In this document: piece by piece, positions 45,431-55,360 of the stretch
How the letters are laid out: every line of letters begins with the position of its first letter
Position numbering within the stretch: the stretch's first letter is position 1
NCBI GenBank assembly: GCA_910578615.1
Contig: CAJTRI010000007.1
Span: 68,150-132,149 of the forward strand
Direction of reading: 5' to 3'
Source of the DNA: an uncultured Duncaniella sp.
Lineage (GTDB): Bacteria > Bacteroidota > Bacteroidia > Bacteroidales > Muribaculaceae
Length of the DNA: 64,000 nucleotides
Position numbers and translations under genes: made by a program
Notes under the pieces: generated by a model
The model's database searches: none
What the model saw: only the letters and a program-made list of their open reading frames with translations
Told to the model about the DNA's origin: nothing

Positions 45431-46194
45431 CAGGATGGAGGGTTTGTGACTGTGAGTAGACTGAGCAGGAGGGTAGGAAGTGCCTCGGCGAATTCGGGCA
45501 TAGAGGAAAAGACCACGGCGGCGCCTGCCTCTTCGAGTGCCGAACGGGGAATAGGGCCGGTGGTCACACCCACTGTGAAGGCTCCGGCGCGGTCTCCTGA
45601 TTCGACGCCCAACGGGGCGTTTTCTACGACTATTGACTGGGAGGGGGATACGCGGGCGAGTTGCATGGCACGTATGAATGGCTCAGGGTGTGGCTTTCCG
45701 TGTTTAACGTTGCGGGATGTGATGCGCATGTCATCGGCGAATATGCCGGGGTAGTCTTCGGAGAGGCGCGATATCACACTGCCCTGGCCGGAGCCTGTGA
45801 CCAGTACGCGGGTTATTCCGGCGTCGCGGAACACGTTGACCATGTCTAATGCTCCCGGCATTGGCTCGACGCGTGGTAGTTCGTTGAAATATTCGGTCTT
45901 TCTCTGATATAGCGCCGCAGCCTCGGCCGGGTCGGCATCATGGCCGTATGCGCGGTTGAAGAGTCGGTTGATGGTGGCTATGCCGGTACATCCCTCATAG
46001 AGATAGAACTCCTCCCGGGTGCATTGTATCCCTTTTTCGGAGATGAGGCGGTGCCATGCAGCCGTGTGGTTTTTCATCGAGTCGTATAGTGTGCCGTCCA
46101 TGTCGATGAGGGCCGCGCGCGGGACGATACGGGTATAATGATGGCGTTCGAGGAAGCGCCTGATTTCTGCGCCATAGGGGATATGTCGGTTCAT
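45430..46194 (-). CDS. HAD-superfamily hydrolase (beta-phosphoglucomutase-like)
   Basis: Haloacid-dehalogenase phosphatase of subclass I. The nucleophile motif is DMDGTLYDSM near residue 32, the second motif is VLVTGSGQG with the conserved threonine, and the lysine and acidic motif are HGKPHPEPF and VVENAPLGVESGDRAG. The helical cap lies between. Substrate unknown; sugar phosphates are usual. It shares one base with aroB and four with the AsmA-like gene. Confidence 0.88.
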   Translation of the reverse strand: MNRHIPYGAEIRRFLERHHYTRIVPRAALIDMDGTLYDSMKNHTAAWHRLISEKGIQCTREEFYLYEGCTGIATINRLFNRAYGHDADPAEAAALYQRKTEYFNELPRVEPMPGALDMVNVFRDAGITRVLVTGSGQGSVISRLSEDYPGIFADDMRITSRNVKHGKPHPEPFIRAMQLARVSPSQSIVVENAPLGVESGDRAGAFTVGVTTGPIPRSALEEAGAAVVFSSMPEFAEALPTLLLSLLTVTNPPS

Positions 46195-49100
46195 TTCTTT
46201 CGTTTGTTTTGTTCCTTTACGGGGAGATCCTGCCGGGGTGCGACAGTGTCTGGGGCGGCTATGAGGCCTTCCTTTATGAAATATAGAGAGTCAGAACGGG
46301 AGATGGTGTCGGCACCTGTGGAGCCGGCCGGCATCGGGTGCATGGCCTGTGATGCAGAGAAGTCGAGGGTTCTGACCCGGGCGTTGCGTGCGCCGCGCCG
46401 GAAGATGTTGCTGATCTCACGGACAAGGTTGATGCGTGTGGTGTCAGCGATAGAGACGGTTTTCGACATGTTTTTCTCATTGAACTTGGCGCCTCCGAGG
46501 CGGATCTTCATTTTATCTGGGTTGCCGGTGATGTTGATTCCGAACTTGAACGGCAGTGGGGATTTGAGCACGGCAACATGATAGTTCAGATTCATGGCCA
46601 TGTCGTTGCTTCCTGTCACTCCGAGTTTGTAGCGGTCAAGATTGAACATGAACGGGAAAAGTTGCAGGCGGGAGTCCTCTACTATCATCTCCACCGTCAT
46701 GCTGTCAATCACGTTGCGCTCCTTGTGCTTGAACATCAGCCATTTCCCGATGGTTCGGAATGTCTCGTCATCAATGACTCTCAGAGAGTCGCCCGAAATC
46801 TTGACAGCGGCTTTAAGGGAGGGGATGTCGAGGTTCATGGCGGAGTCTATCTTGGTGGTGGCGGCTATGTCGGCATTGATTATGCCGTCAATCCCTTGCA
46901 GCAGCGGCATAAGGGAATCGATAGCCGGGACGAGTTTCAGGAATTCGCCTATATGGAACTCGTTGACCATTAGCCCGAATGCGAATGAGGCATCATTTTT
47001 AGAAGGGGCTGAATAGAGGGCGTTGAGGTCAACGGATCCGATGTCGGTTTTCGCCCTCAGTTGGTTGAGGTTCAGGGCGCCACGATAAATATTGAGTATT
47101 CCTTTGAAGTCATGGAACACGAGATTGTCATAGATTATGTTTCGTGCGTTGACGTTCAGGGCCGCCTCGATGTTTGAAGGAATTACGAGTACGGATGCGG
47201 TGTCGGCAGAGATTTGTGCAACCTTGTTCTCTATGTTCTCGTCATTGCCTATATCGTCCGGGGCGGCAAGCTGCAACACTCCGTCGTCTTTTTCGGCAAA
47301 GGCTGCACCAGCGAATACGGCGGCAGCTATCTCGTTGATGTCTATGGAGTCGGAGCTGAGACGGAAGTTTGCCACTATGGGCTGGCGGCCGGTGGAAGAT
47401 GTCAGGGCCTTCGTGATGTTGCTGACGATTCCGTCCACGAGGAAGTCGCTGTGGCCGACATTGAGGCGTGTGCCGTTTATGATGACCGAGTCGGAGCTGA
47501 ATCTCATGTCAAGGTCTGACATGCGGTTGCGCAGGGGGAAGAGTGGTGAGAATACACGTGCGCGTTCGGCGCGCAGACTGCCCTCGGCCCTCCAAAGGAC
47601 AAGAAGCTTTTTGAGCGTGTTGTCAACCTCTATATCTAAGACCTCACGCCCGGTGGTGTCAGCCTTGGCCATACGTGCACGACGGCGTTCGTAGGCCATG
47701 CGTGCCTCCATTCTTCTGACCGAGTCCTCTGGAAGGTCGGGATAGAGTGTCATCAGGGAGTCGAGTCGGGCCTGACGACGCCGTGATAGCTTGGGAGGTG
47801 CCGATGGATGTATGGTCAGGACGGCCACGGCATTGCGGAGGGAGGCGCGGCTTAGACGGTCGCCGTATATGGCCCTCTCGGCACCGATATCAAGATGGAG
47901 TCGCGGTTTTGCGGCGTCATCCTTATAGCGGGTGAGTGATGTGCCCACCATGGCGTTGCGGAGACGCACCCTCACGGAGTCCTCCGTGGATCGGAGCATG
48001 AGCCGTTCAGCCATGATGCGGCCTCCGATCGGATTTATGAGGGTTGTGTCGGTGCTTGAAGCCGTATTTTTGCATCCTACACCCATTTTGAGGCCTTTTC
48101 CTTGCATTTCCATCCCGGGAATGAGGCATGAAAGAGTGTCTATTTTCAGTGACGCCGTCAGAAGGGAGTCCGTGGTGGCCTCCATGCGGGTGAATGAGGT
48201 ATTGGTGCCGAGATGCAGGCTCATTTCGCGTGAATATATGTGTATCGGGGCTTCTGGAAGGTTTACATCAAGATTTGTCAGAGTGGCATCGCCGGTGAGG
48301 AGGACACGGTGGAAGTTTTCTTTGTCGAGATAGCTTCGGCGCAGGGAGAAGTCACAGTCGGCTTTTAGAAGTCCTTTGATAGTGCCGGGAAATTTGTCGA
48401 GGAGGATGCGAGGGAGCTTGGCCATGCTTAGTCCGCCACGAAATGTACCTTTTATATAAGGATTGGAAATGATGTCTGTCACTGTGGCTGAAAGAAGGAA
48501 TCCCATTCCTTCTCCCTGGGCTTTGAGGCGGTGGATGTCTATGGTTGAGCGGTCGGGGTTGAGGCCGTCTATGTCGGCCGAGATGTCGGCTTCGAGTATG
48601 TCAAGACTCATCCTGTCATATTTGGCGCTCCCTCGCGGAATCTTTATGGAGAAAGATAACGATGGTATTGAGTCCGTCCCTATGGTATAGGGACGTGTCA
48701 GGGCTGCTTCGGAGCTGATGGAGAAGTCGGCGTCAATCTTGCCTAATTCTCCGCGTAATTCACTGGGAACCAATGCCACTATCTCCTTGAAAGGAGTGAG
48801 TGGGATGGAGGCGTCAAGGCTTTCAACGCGGATGCTGTCCTTGAAATCCACCTTTGCAGAGAGATTCAAGGATACGTCGCCGGCGCGGATGACAAATTTG
48901 TCAAGAGAGGCTTTCATAGGCATGGACGGTGACCAGGTCACATCTCCGCCAAGCCCGAGACCGAGTTCGTTTATTGTGAGGTCTGGGATGGATAGAGAGG
49001 TGAGTCCGGCTATGTCGAGCTTATATACCGGGGCGGAATTGCCGTCGAGAGATGTCGTTGAGAGAAGAAGGCGGGAGTCAACGGAGTCAGGAAGAGAGAC

Positions 49101-49691
49101 ATAGCGTATGGGAAATCCTCCCTCTATTCTGAAAGTCTCCATCTCTATCTTTGGAATCAGTATGGCCGATTCTTTGTCTTTTGAATCATCTGATTTTGGA
49201 AATATGTCGAGACTTGATGAGGAGGGTGTGGCCTGTACGAGATTGAAGGCCGGACGATCTATGGTGATGTCATAAAGGTGGAGGGTACCGCTGATGAGCT
49301 GCGGGATGTTGACGGCTCCGTTCAGACGGTTTATGGTGAGGAGGGTGTCGGCATAGGCCGGGAGTCTTGACGACACGGAGTCGGGCAGACCTTCAAAGGC
49401 GTCTGTCAGCACCGTTAGCCTGCTGACATCGAGTCGGAATTTAGGGAAGGTCTTCCAGAAGCTTATCTCTATGCGTTCGGCACGGAGGGTGCCGTTGATA
49501 TTCTTGTCGGCTATCTTTTCGATTATCGGGGTCAGGCGTTCTGGTTTCAGATAATTGACCGCCACCGTTATGACGGCGGTTATAAGAAGCAGTATGGAAA
49601 GGAACACCCACCCGAGGGCGCGGAGTGTCTTTTTCCACATCGGGCGGGGGGGCTTTACGGGTATATTTTTAGAGTCGTGGTCTTCGCTCAT
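46191..49691 (-). CDS. AsmA-like large envelope protein
   Basis: A 1166-residue protein with one N-terminal membrane helix (WVFLSILLLITAVITVAVNYL) and a long, beta-rich periplasmic body. The beginning (RLTPIIEKIADKNINGTLRAERIEISFWKTFPKFRLDVSRL cut here into its two parts RLTPIIEKIADKNINGTL and EISFWKTFPKFRL) is the AsmA signature, and an AsmA C-terminal region (YKLGVTGSNDMAMNLNYHV, PLPFKFGINITGNPD) lies near the end. AsmA-like proteins are thought to bridge the periplasm and help move phospholipids to the outer membrane. Overlaps its downstream neighbour. Confidence 0.85.
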   Translation of the reverse strand: MSEDHDSKNIPVKPPRPMWKKTLRALGWVFLSILLLITAVITVAVNYLKPERLTPIIEKIADKNINGTLRAERIEISFWKTFPKFRLDVSRLTVLTDAFEGLPDSVSSRLPAYADTLLTINRLNGAVNIPQLISGTLHLYDITIDRPAFNLVQATPSSSSLDIFPKSDDSKDKESAILIPKIEMETFRIEGGFPIRYVSLPDSVDSRLLLSTTSLDGNSAPVYKLDIAGLTSLSIPDLTINELGLGLGGDVTWSPSMPMKASLDKFVIRAGDVSLNLSAKVDFKDSIRVESLDASIPLTPFKEIVALVPSELRGELGKIDADFSISSEAALTRPYTIGTDSIPSLSFSIKIPRGSAKYDRMSLDILEADISADIDGLNPDRSTIDIHRLKAQGEGMGFLLSATVTDIISNPYIKGTFRGGLSMAKLPRILLDKFPGTIKGLLKADCDFSLRRSYLDKENFHRVLLTGDATLTNLDVNLPEAPIHIYSREMSLHLGTNTSFTRMEATTDSLLTASLKIDTLSCLIPGMEMQGKGLKMGVGCKNTASSTDTTLINPIGGRIMAERLMLRSTEDSVRVRLRNAMVGTSLTRYKDDAAKPRLHLDIGAERAIYGDRLSRASLRNAVAVLTIHPSAPPKLSRRRQARLDSLMTLYPDLPEDSVRRMEARMAYERRRARMAKADTTGREVLDIEVDNTLKKLLVLWRAEGSLRAERARVFSPLFPLRNRMSDLDMRFSSDSVIINGTRLNVGHSDFLVDGIVSNITKALTSSTGRQPIVANFRLSSDSIDINEIAAAVFAGAAFAEKDDGVLQLAAPDDIGNDENIENKVAQISADTASVLVIPSNIEAALNVNARNIIYDNLVFHDFKGILNIYRGALNLNQLRAKTDIGSVDLNALYSAPSKNDASFAFGLMVNEFHIGEFLKLVPAIDSLMPLLQGIDGIINADIAATTKIDSAMNLDIPSLKAAVKISGDSLRVIDDETFRTIGKWLMFKHKERNVIDSMTVEMIVEDSRLQLFPFMFNLDRYKLGVTGSNDMAMNLNYHVAVLKSPLPFKFGINITGNPDKMKIRLGGAKFNEKNMSKTVSIADTTRINLVREISNIFRRGARNARVRTLDFSASQAMHPMPAGSTGADTISRSDSLYFIKEGLIAAPDTVAPRQDLPVKEQNKRKK

Positions 49692-49712
49692 TTATATGAT
49701 AATGTATAGATA

Positions 49713-50534
49713 TTACTCAGGTTTTCTGGCGGTGATGTGGAAACACGGCTGGCCGCGTTCGTATTTCACCCACAGCTTTCCTTCTTCACGCATGGCTTTC
49801 AACACCTCTCCGAGTATACCTTTTAGGTCGTCCACGCTGCGCGCGGGAGCGGGAGAACCGGCCACGAACGAGGCATAGGATATGTCGAACGTTGTGCCGT
49901 ACTGGTGGACGGACGAGTCTACGGCGTTGCGGTTGCGGCGTCTCAGACGTTTGACGGTCTGCGGTGTGCGCAGGAGGCTCGTGACCTTTATGCGGTAGTC
50001 ACCGCCTCCACGGGCTGTGATGGTGTCACGGAAACGGCGTCCTATCTCGCGGAGGGTCACGGCGGCTTCCGGGACAAGATATGGACGGGAGAATATCAGT
50101 GTGTCCAGATAATAATCCTGGCATGTGGTTATCTTCACCAAGGGGCGGCGCAGCTGCCAGTGGGAACGTGTGTCAGTGAGTGGCGTTATGCCATATTTGG
50201 CTGCTTCGGCGAGATGGACGTGGTTTGAGTCGTTGAAGAAGGCACGCATGTTGCCGAAATAGTTCACCTTGATGCGTTGTGTCGGTTCGGGCATTTCTTC
50301 AAGATGCCTTTTGTGAAACGACACGGTATCGGCCTTTTCGAGGTCATGAACCGATGTGCCACGCATTATCTGCGTGACAGGGGCTTCTTCGGCCACTATT
50401 TCCGAGCCATCATCCTCGCTACGGTTGACGGGGACACACATCACCACACACAGCGAGATGAACAGCATCACCGGCAGCAAGAGTTGCAGGGCTTTTGTCC
50501 TGTTGAGTTTCCTGTGTTTCTTCCTGCCGCTCAT
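49713..50534 (-). CDS. M15-like peptidase, DUF5715 family
   Basis: A membrane-anchored protein of 273 residues: a basic N terminus, one helix (LLLPVMLFISLCVVMCV), then a periplasmic domain. The motif SSVHQYGTTFDISYASF has H210 and D217, and CFHITAR has H266, in the order of the zinc ligands (HxxxxxxD...H) of M15 D-Ala-D-Ala carboxypeptidase-like enzymes. TSLLRTPQTVKRL before it fits too. The start at 50534 overlaps the queC stop (TAATG); the frame is open to 50597 within queC. The peptidase call is inferred. Confidence 0.7.
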   Translation of the reverse strand: MSGRKKHRKLNRTKALQLLLPVMLFISLCVVMCVPVNRSEDDGSEIVAEEAPVTQIMRGTSVHDLEKADTVSFHKRHLEEMPEPTQRIKVNYFGNMRAFFNDSNHVHLAEAAKYGITPLTDTRSHWQLRRPLVKITTCQDYYLDTLIFSRPYLVPEAAVTLREIGRRFRDTITARGGGDYRIKVTSLLRTPQTVKRLRRRNRNAVDSSVHQYGTTFDISYASFVAGSPAPARSVDDLKGILGEVLKAMREEGKLWVKYERGQPCFHITARKPE

Positions 50535-51178
50535 TATTCGTCGGTTTCGATGCCTGCATCGGCGAGGGCCTGGGCGCGTTCGATGCATGTAGCGCACTTG
50601 CCGCAGTGCTTCTCACCTCCCTTGTAGCATGAATATGTGAGAGAATAGTCTACACCCAGAGCCTTGCCGCGCCGTGCTATATCTGACTTGGTGATATTGG
50701 TATACGGGGCTTCGAGCCTCAGGTGTTCGTAGGTTCCGGCGGCAATTGCCTCGCCCATAGCCTTTACGAAGTCCGGGCGGCAGTCAGGATATATCTCGTG
50801 GTCTCCGCCATGGTTGGCCAGCATCAGGCCTTGCAGTCCGAGGCTTTCTGCGAGTCCTGCGGCCACGGAGAGCATTATCCCGTTGCGGAAGGGTACCACC
50901 GTAGAGCGCATGTTGTCATTGCCGTAGCTTCCCTCCGGAACCGACTCGGCCCCATCCAGTAGGGAGCTGTGGAAGTGCTGACCCATGAACGACAGATCTA
51001 TCTCGATCCACCTGATGCCGAGTTTCTCACAGTTGAGGCGGGCATAGCGAGCCTCCATCAGATTGTGGTTCGAACCATACTGGAATGTAACGGCTGCCGC
51101 TATGCGGTCTCGGTAATCCCATAAGAGTGTGACGGAGTCCATCCCGCCCGAGAGGACTATGAGCATGTCTTTTTCCAT
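50534..51178 (-). CDS. queC: 7-cyano-7-deazaguanine synthase
   Basis: Converts 7-carboxy-7-deazaguanine to preQ0 with ATP and ammonia, in queuosine biosynthesis. The ATP-pyrophosphatase loop LSGGMDSVTL is at the N terminus; the zinc cysteines sit in YSCYKGGEKHCGKCATCIER at the C terminus. Length 214 is normal. It lies five bases after queF. Confidence 0.97.
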   Translation of the reverse strand: MEKDMLIVLSGGMDSVTLLWDYRDRIAAAVTFQYGSNHNLMEARYARLNCEKLGIRWIEIDLSFMGQHFHSSLLDGAESVPEGSYGNDNMRSTVVPFRNGIMLSVAAGLAESLGLQGLMLANHGGDHEIYPDCRPDFVKAMGEAIAAGTYEHLRLEAPYTNITKSDIARRGKALGVDYSLTYSCYKGGEKHCGKCATCIERAQALADAGIETDE

Positions 51179-51183
51179 GAATC

Positions 51184-51654
51184 TTAGAATGATGAGGGGA
51201 ATGATTCGATAAGTCTGTGACGTGCCATTTCCTGATGTTCATGGTCGCCGTAGTTTGCAAATGGGTGTATGGCTATTCCGCCACGCGGGGTGAAGATGCC
51301 TTTTACCTCTATGTATCGGGGATCCATCAGGCGGATAAGATCCTTCATGATGATGTTCACGCAGTCCTCGTGGAAGTCTCCGTGGTTGCGGAAGCTGAAA
51401 AGGTAGAGTTTAAGGCTCTTGCTCTCCACCATGAGTGTGCGCGGTATGTAGGATATGATGATCTTTGCAAAGTCCGGCTGCCCGGTCTTGGGGCAGAGGG
51501 AAGTGAACTCGGGACACAGGAAAGTCACGAGATATTCGTTGGAGGGATGTTTGTTGACAAATGTTTCAAGGACGTCAGGCGAGTATTTGTCGGGATATGA
51601 TGTGCCGGTGTTGCCAAGCAATGTGACTCCGGCCAGTTCTTCGTCATTTCGCAT
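51184..51654 (-). CDS. queF: NADPH-dependent 7-cyano-7-deazaguanine reductase
   Basis: Reduces preQ0 to preQ1, the precursor inserted into tRNA by Tgt. The [16 protein letters not shown] motif holds the nucleophile cysteine and the catalytic aspartate, and [16 protein letters not shown] holds the conserved glutamate. The unimodular (B. subtilis type) length is 156. First gene of the queF-to-aroB run; a minus-strand -7 element lies at 51680-51687. Confidence 0.97.
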   Translation of the reverse strand: MRNDEELAGVTLLGNTGTSYPDKYSPDVLETFVNKHPSNEYLVTFLCPEFTSLCPKTGQPDFAKIIISYIPRTLMVESKSLKLYLFSFRNHGDFHEDCVNIIMKDLIRLMDPRYIEVKGIFTPRGGIAIHPFANYGDHEHQEMARHRLIESFPSSF

Positions 51655-51679
51655 ATTGTAAAACCTTATATATTCACTG

Positions 51680-51687
51680 CAAAAGTA
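51680..51687 (-). promoter_or_regulatory. -7 promoter element of the queF operon
   Basis: Minus strand TACTTTTG, 25 bases before the queF start. No -33 partner. The leader is too short for a preQ1 riboswitch. Confidence 0.5.
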
Positions 51688-51893
51688 GCTAAAAAACGTG
51701 AGATGGCAAGGGGGACAGGCCGGGTAATGGTTTAAAGTTTAGAAAGTTTAATTTTTTTGAGAATTCTGTTGGTGAATGTTACACTGGAAGGAGGGTGGGG
51801 TGGATAAATGGAGGTCTGGACGGACTCTTCCTTTTTGGGGACGGCAGATGAGCTTTTTGAGTGTTTTGTCTACAATCTTTTTGCTAAATCTGA

Positions 51894-51932
51894 CATTTTG
51901 CCACGAATGTTAGACAGAAATGGCACAAAATG
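51894..51932. repeat. Interrupted inverted repeat upstream of susC
   Basis: CATTTTGCCA (51894-51903) and TGGCACAAAATG (51921-51932) are complementary apart from a two-base bulge. It lies ~70 bases before the susC -7 element, so an operator for a regulator is possible. The rest of the gene-free interval 51655-52129 holds the queF and susC promoter elements and a short hairpin in the susC leader. Confidence 0.5.
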
Positions 51933-51998
51933 ATGTGGATATAAGAAAAGTTAACATTTTTTTTGATAACACAGATTAACACATATCTAAAAAAGTAT

Positions 51999-52006
51999 TA
52001 CTTTTG
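51999..52006 (+). promoter_or_regulatory. -7 promoter element for the SusC/SusD pair
   Basis: TACTTTTG fits TANNTTTG. The start codon is 123 bases further, leaving a leader of ~115 bases with a small GTCCT...AGGAC hairpin. No -33 TTTG. Confidence 0.5.
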
Positions 52007-52129
52007 CAATTGACAAGTAGGCATACTATGTCTGAAAAATAACAGTCCTGTCTTATTAGGACGGTTCTACTGCTATTAAAATCATTTTTATTCTATACTT
52101 TAATTATTTCGTTTTTTATCTATTCAGGT

Positions 52130-55100
52130 ATGAAAAAGCTGTTTCTTCTTCTTGCGGCAATCATCACCTTCTCGCTCAACGTACTGGCGCAAGACCAGCG
52201 TGTGACGGGTGTGGTAGTGGGAGCCGACAACGGTGAACCCCTGGTGGGCGCAACCGTTATGGGAGTGGGTACGAGCGTTGGTACCGTCACTGACATTGAC
52301 GGCAACTTCTCTCTCAACCTTCCCGCAAAAGTCAAGAAATTATCCGTTTCCTATGTAGGCATGGAGACAAAGGAGGTAAACATTACTCCGGGAGTTGCCA
52401 TGAACATAGCGCTTGACGGTTCAAATATGCTCGACGAGGTCATCACCGTGGCCTACGGTACTGCCAAGCGTTCGGCTTTCACTGGTTCGGCTTCGGTGCT
52501 TGACGCATCGGAAATCGAGTCAGTACAGGTTTCCAACCCGGTAGAGGCTCTGAAAGGCAAAGTGTCAGGTGTGCAGCTTACTAACGCATCTGGCGCTCCC
52601 GGTTCAAATCCCACAATCAGAATCCGTGGTATTTCTTCAATCAACGCCGGCAATTCACCTCTTGTAGTCGTTGACGGTACCCCTTATTCAGGAGACCTGA
52701 ACAATATCTCCTCCCAGGATATTGAAAGCATGACCGTCCTCAAAGACGCTGCTTCAAATGCACTTTATGGAGCACGTGGTGCCAACGGTGTCATCCTTAT
52801 TACCACCAAGAAGGGTAAGGGCGATGCCAAGGTGACTTTTGATGCCAAGTGGGGTTCAAACAGCCGTGCCACAAAGTTCTATGATGTTATAACAGATCCC
52901 CGTGAGTACTATAATACTTATGCATGGGGTCTGGCAAACAGCCAGATTTTCAAAGGGAAGGATCAGGTTGCAGTTCTGAAATATGTACGTGAGAATCTTA
53001 TCGGTTCACCCGATGATACTTCTGTGGGCCTTCGTTACAACGTGTTCACCGTGCCCGAAGGCGAGGAACTTGTAGGTGAGGACTTCCGTATCAATCCGAA
53101 TGCTACCATCGGACGTCTTGTAAGTACTGAGAATGGTGACTATTGGCTTCAGCCGGATGACTGGCGTGATGAGGCCTATGGCAACGCCCTTCGTCAGGAG
53201 TATAACCTAAGTATTGCACAGGCCAGTGACCGTGGCTCTTTCTATGTGTCTGCCAGCTACCTTAACAACCAAGGTATCGTGCAGAACACAGAACTTGAGC
53301 GTTTTACAGGTCGTATGTCTGCCGATCTTCAGGCCAAGCCTTGGCTTAAAGTAGGTGCCAACATGAGCTACACTCATTTCTCCAACAAGGCTCTTGGAGA
53401 TGAGGGTGAGTCTGCTTCTTCGGGCAATGTGTTTGCAATTGCCAACCAGATTGCTCCTATCTATCCTCTTTGGGTACGTGACGGCAACGGTGCGATTATG
53501 ACCGACTCCAACGGAATCCAGATGATGGACTATGGTGATGGTATGAATGCAGGTCTTAACCGTCCCTACATGTCAAACGCCAATGCCATCCAGTCGTCTC
53601 GTCTTGACGTGGACAAGGGTGAAGGCAATGCTTTCAGTGCTAATGCTTTTGCTGAAATCCGTTTCCTGAGAGATTTCAAGTTTACCACAAACAACTCTGT
53701 GGATATTGATGAGACACGTTTCAACAATGTCACAAATCCCTATTACGGTCAGTATGTTTCGCAGAACGGTATGGTTTCTGTGTCTCATCAGAGATCAATA
53801 AACTATACCTACCAGCAGCTTCTCAACTGGACACGCCAGTTTGGCGACCATAATATAAGCGTTCTCCTCGGTCATGAAAATTATTGGCAGAAGAGCTACG
53901 TCCTGATGGGTAGTGCCCATAACATGCTTCTTCCCGACAATGAGGAACTTGCCGGTGCCATCGAGACTGATAACAATACATCTTATCGTGGCGATTATAA
54001 CAATGAGGGCTGGCTTGGACGTGCCAATTATGACTATGACGGCACATACTTTGTAAGCGCTTCTCTGCGTCGTGATGCATCGTCTCGATTCCATCCTGAC
54101 CACCGTTGGGGTAACTTCTGGTCACTCGGTGGTGCTTGGATTATCAGCAAAGAGAAATTCTTTAATGCTCCCTGGGTAGATATCTTGAAACTAAAAGCCT
54201 CTTATGGTGAGCAGGGTAACGATAATATCGGAAGTTACCGATATGTCAATACATATTCTATCATCAACTCTAACGGACATCCTGCCGCTGTGCCCCTTAC
54301 AATGGGTAATCCCAATATAACCTGGGAAAAAGGTGGTAACTTCAATGCTGGTGTCGACTTTAGCTTCTGGAACGAACGTCTTGGCGGTACTTTCGAAGGA
54401 TTTATAAGAAATACCTATGATATGCTCTCCTATTTCCCTCTTCCTCCGAGCTTTGGTTATGGAGGTTATTATAGGAATGTTGGTGACATGTCTAACCGTG
54501 GTGTGGAACTTGATGTCCATGGCGATATTATCCGCACAAAGGATATTACATGGAGCGCGAACTTAAATATCACTTGGTATAAGAACAGGATTACAAAGCT
54601 TCCTGAATGGAGTAAGACACTTGAAGTCGACGGAGTTTCCGGATACTCAGGCAGCGAATACTTCTATGGAGAAGGCGAACCTATCTATACATTCTATATG
54701 AAGAAATCGGCCGGTGTGAATCCTGAGACAGGTATGCCCCGTTGGTGGCGTAATACCAGGGATAAGGACGGTAATATAACCGGTCGTGAAATGACTGAGA
54801 CTTATTCTGATGCTGACAACTATCTCTGTGGAACCGCCCTTCCGAGTGCATACGGTGGTTTTGGAACCAGTCTTAATGCATATGGATTTGATTTCTCGAT
54901 TGATTTTGTTTACCAGCTTGGTGGTCAGGTTTATGACGGTAGCTATGCCGGTCTGATGGGTTCTGTGACACAGGAAGGCCGTGGTACAGCCATCCACAAG
55001 GATATTCTGAATTCATGGACTCCTGAGAATCCTAACAGTGGTCTTCCGAGATTTTCTTACGGAGATCTCTATACCGCAGGTTTCTCAGACCGCTTCCTCA

Positions 55101-55333
55101 CTGACGCAAGCTATCTGGCGCTCCAAAGCATAAACTTCGGATATACTCTCCCCTCCAAGATTACTCGTAAAATCGATGTAGACAAGATCCGTGTATATAT
55201 GAGTGCGGACAACATCGCGCTTTGGTCAAAGCGTCAGGGTCTTGATCCCCGCCAATCAATCACCGGTGCGGCATCAAATGCATATTATGCTCCTATCCGT
55301 ACTATATCCGGCGGTATCAATATATCTTTCTAA
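52130..55333 (+). CDS. SusC/RagA-family TonB-dependent outer-membrane transporter
   Basis: A 1067-residue barrel that imports glycans or peptides with its SusD partner. After a signal peptide (MKKLFLLLAAIITFSLNVLA) comes a carboxypeptidase-D-like domain (VTGVVVGADNGEPLVGATV), then the TonB plug with VVVDGTPYSGDLNNIS and DAASNALYGARGANGVILI, and a long beta barrel ending with an aromatic residue (ISF). No STN domain is seen, so it probably does not signal to an anti-sigma factor. The substrate cannot be read from sequence. Confidence 0.95.
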   Translation: MKKLFLLLAAIITFSLNVLAQDQRVTGVVVGADNGEPLVGATVMGVGTSVGTVTDIDGNFSLNLPAKVKKLSVSYVGMETKEVNITPGVAMNIALDGSNMLDEVITVAYGTAKRSAFTGSASVLDASEIESVQVSNPVEALKGKVSGVQLTNASGAPGSNPTIRIRGISSINAGNSPLVVVDGTPYSGDLNNISSQDIESMTVLKDAASNALYGARGANGVILITTKKGKGDAKVTFDAKWGSNSRATKFYDVITDPREYYNTYAWGLANSQIFKGKDQVAVLKYVRENLIGSPDDTSVGLRYNVFTVPEGEELVGEDFRINPNATIGRLVSTENGDYWLQPDDWRDEAYGNALRQEYNLSIAQASDRGSFYVSASYLNNQGIVQNTELERFTGRMSADLQAKPWLKVGANMSYTHFSNKALGDEGESASSGNVFAIANQIAPIYPLWVRDGNGAIMTDSNGIQMMDYGDGMNAGLNRPYMSNANAIQSSRLDVDKGEGNAFSANAFAEIRFLRDFKFTTNNSVDIDETRFNNVTNPYYGQYVSQNGMVSVSHQRSINYTYQQLLNWTRQFGDHNISVLLGHENYWQKSYVLMGSAHNMLLPDNEELAGAIETDNNTSYRGDYNNEGWLGRANYDYDGTYFVSASLRRDASSRFHPDHRWGNFWSLGGAWIISKEKFFNAPWVDILKLKASYGEQGNDNIGSYRYVNTYSIINSNGHPAAVPLTMGNPNITWEKGGNFNAGVDFSFWNERLGGTFEGFIRNTYDMLSYFPLPPSFGYGGYYRNVGDMSNRGVELDVHGDIIRTKDITWSANLNITWYKNRITKLPEWSKTLEVDGVSGYSGSEYFYGEGEPIYTFYMKKSAGVNPETGMPRWWRNTRDKDGNITGREMTETYSDADNYLCGTALPSAYGGFGTSLNAYGFDFSIDFVYQLGGQVYDGSYAGLMGSVTQEGRGTAIHKDILNSWTPENPNSGLPRFSYGDLYTAGFSDRFLTDASYLALQSINFGYTLPSKITRKIDVDKIRVYMSADNIALWSKRQGLDPRQSITGAASNAYYAPIRTISGGINISF

Positions 55334-55360
55334 ACATATCTATTTCAGAATATAAAGACA

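Noticed and set aside
47137..47694. 185-codon plus-strand ORF opposite the AsmA-like gene
   Set aside because: Composition is that of an antisense frame (serine, arginine and methionine rich) with no motif, while the opposite frame is a clear 1166-residue protein.
51655..51680. preQ1 riboswitch ahead of queF
   Set aside because: The leader from the only promoter element is about 20 bases, too short for the aptamer, and no matching hairpin is visible.
51921..51935. Sigma-54 promoter (TGGCAC) upstream of susC
   Set aside because: The -24 half is present but no GC-containing -12 element follows at the proper distance.
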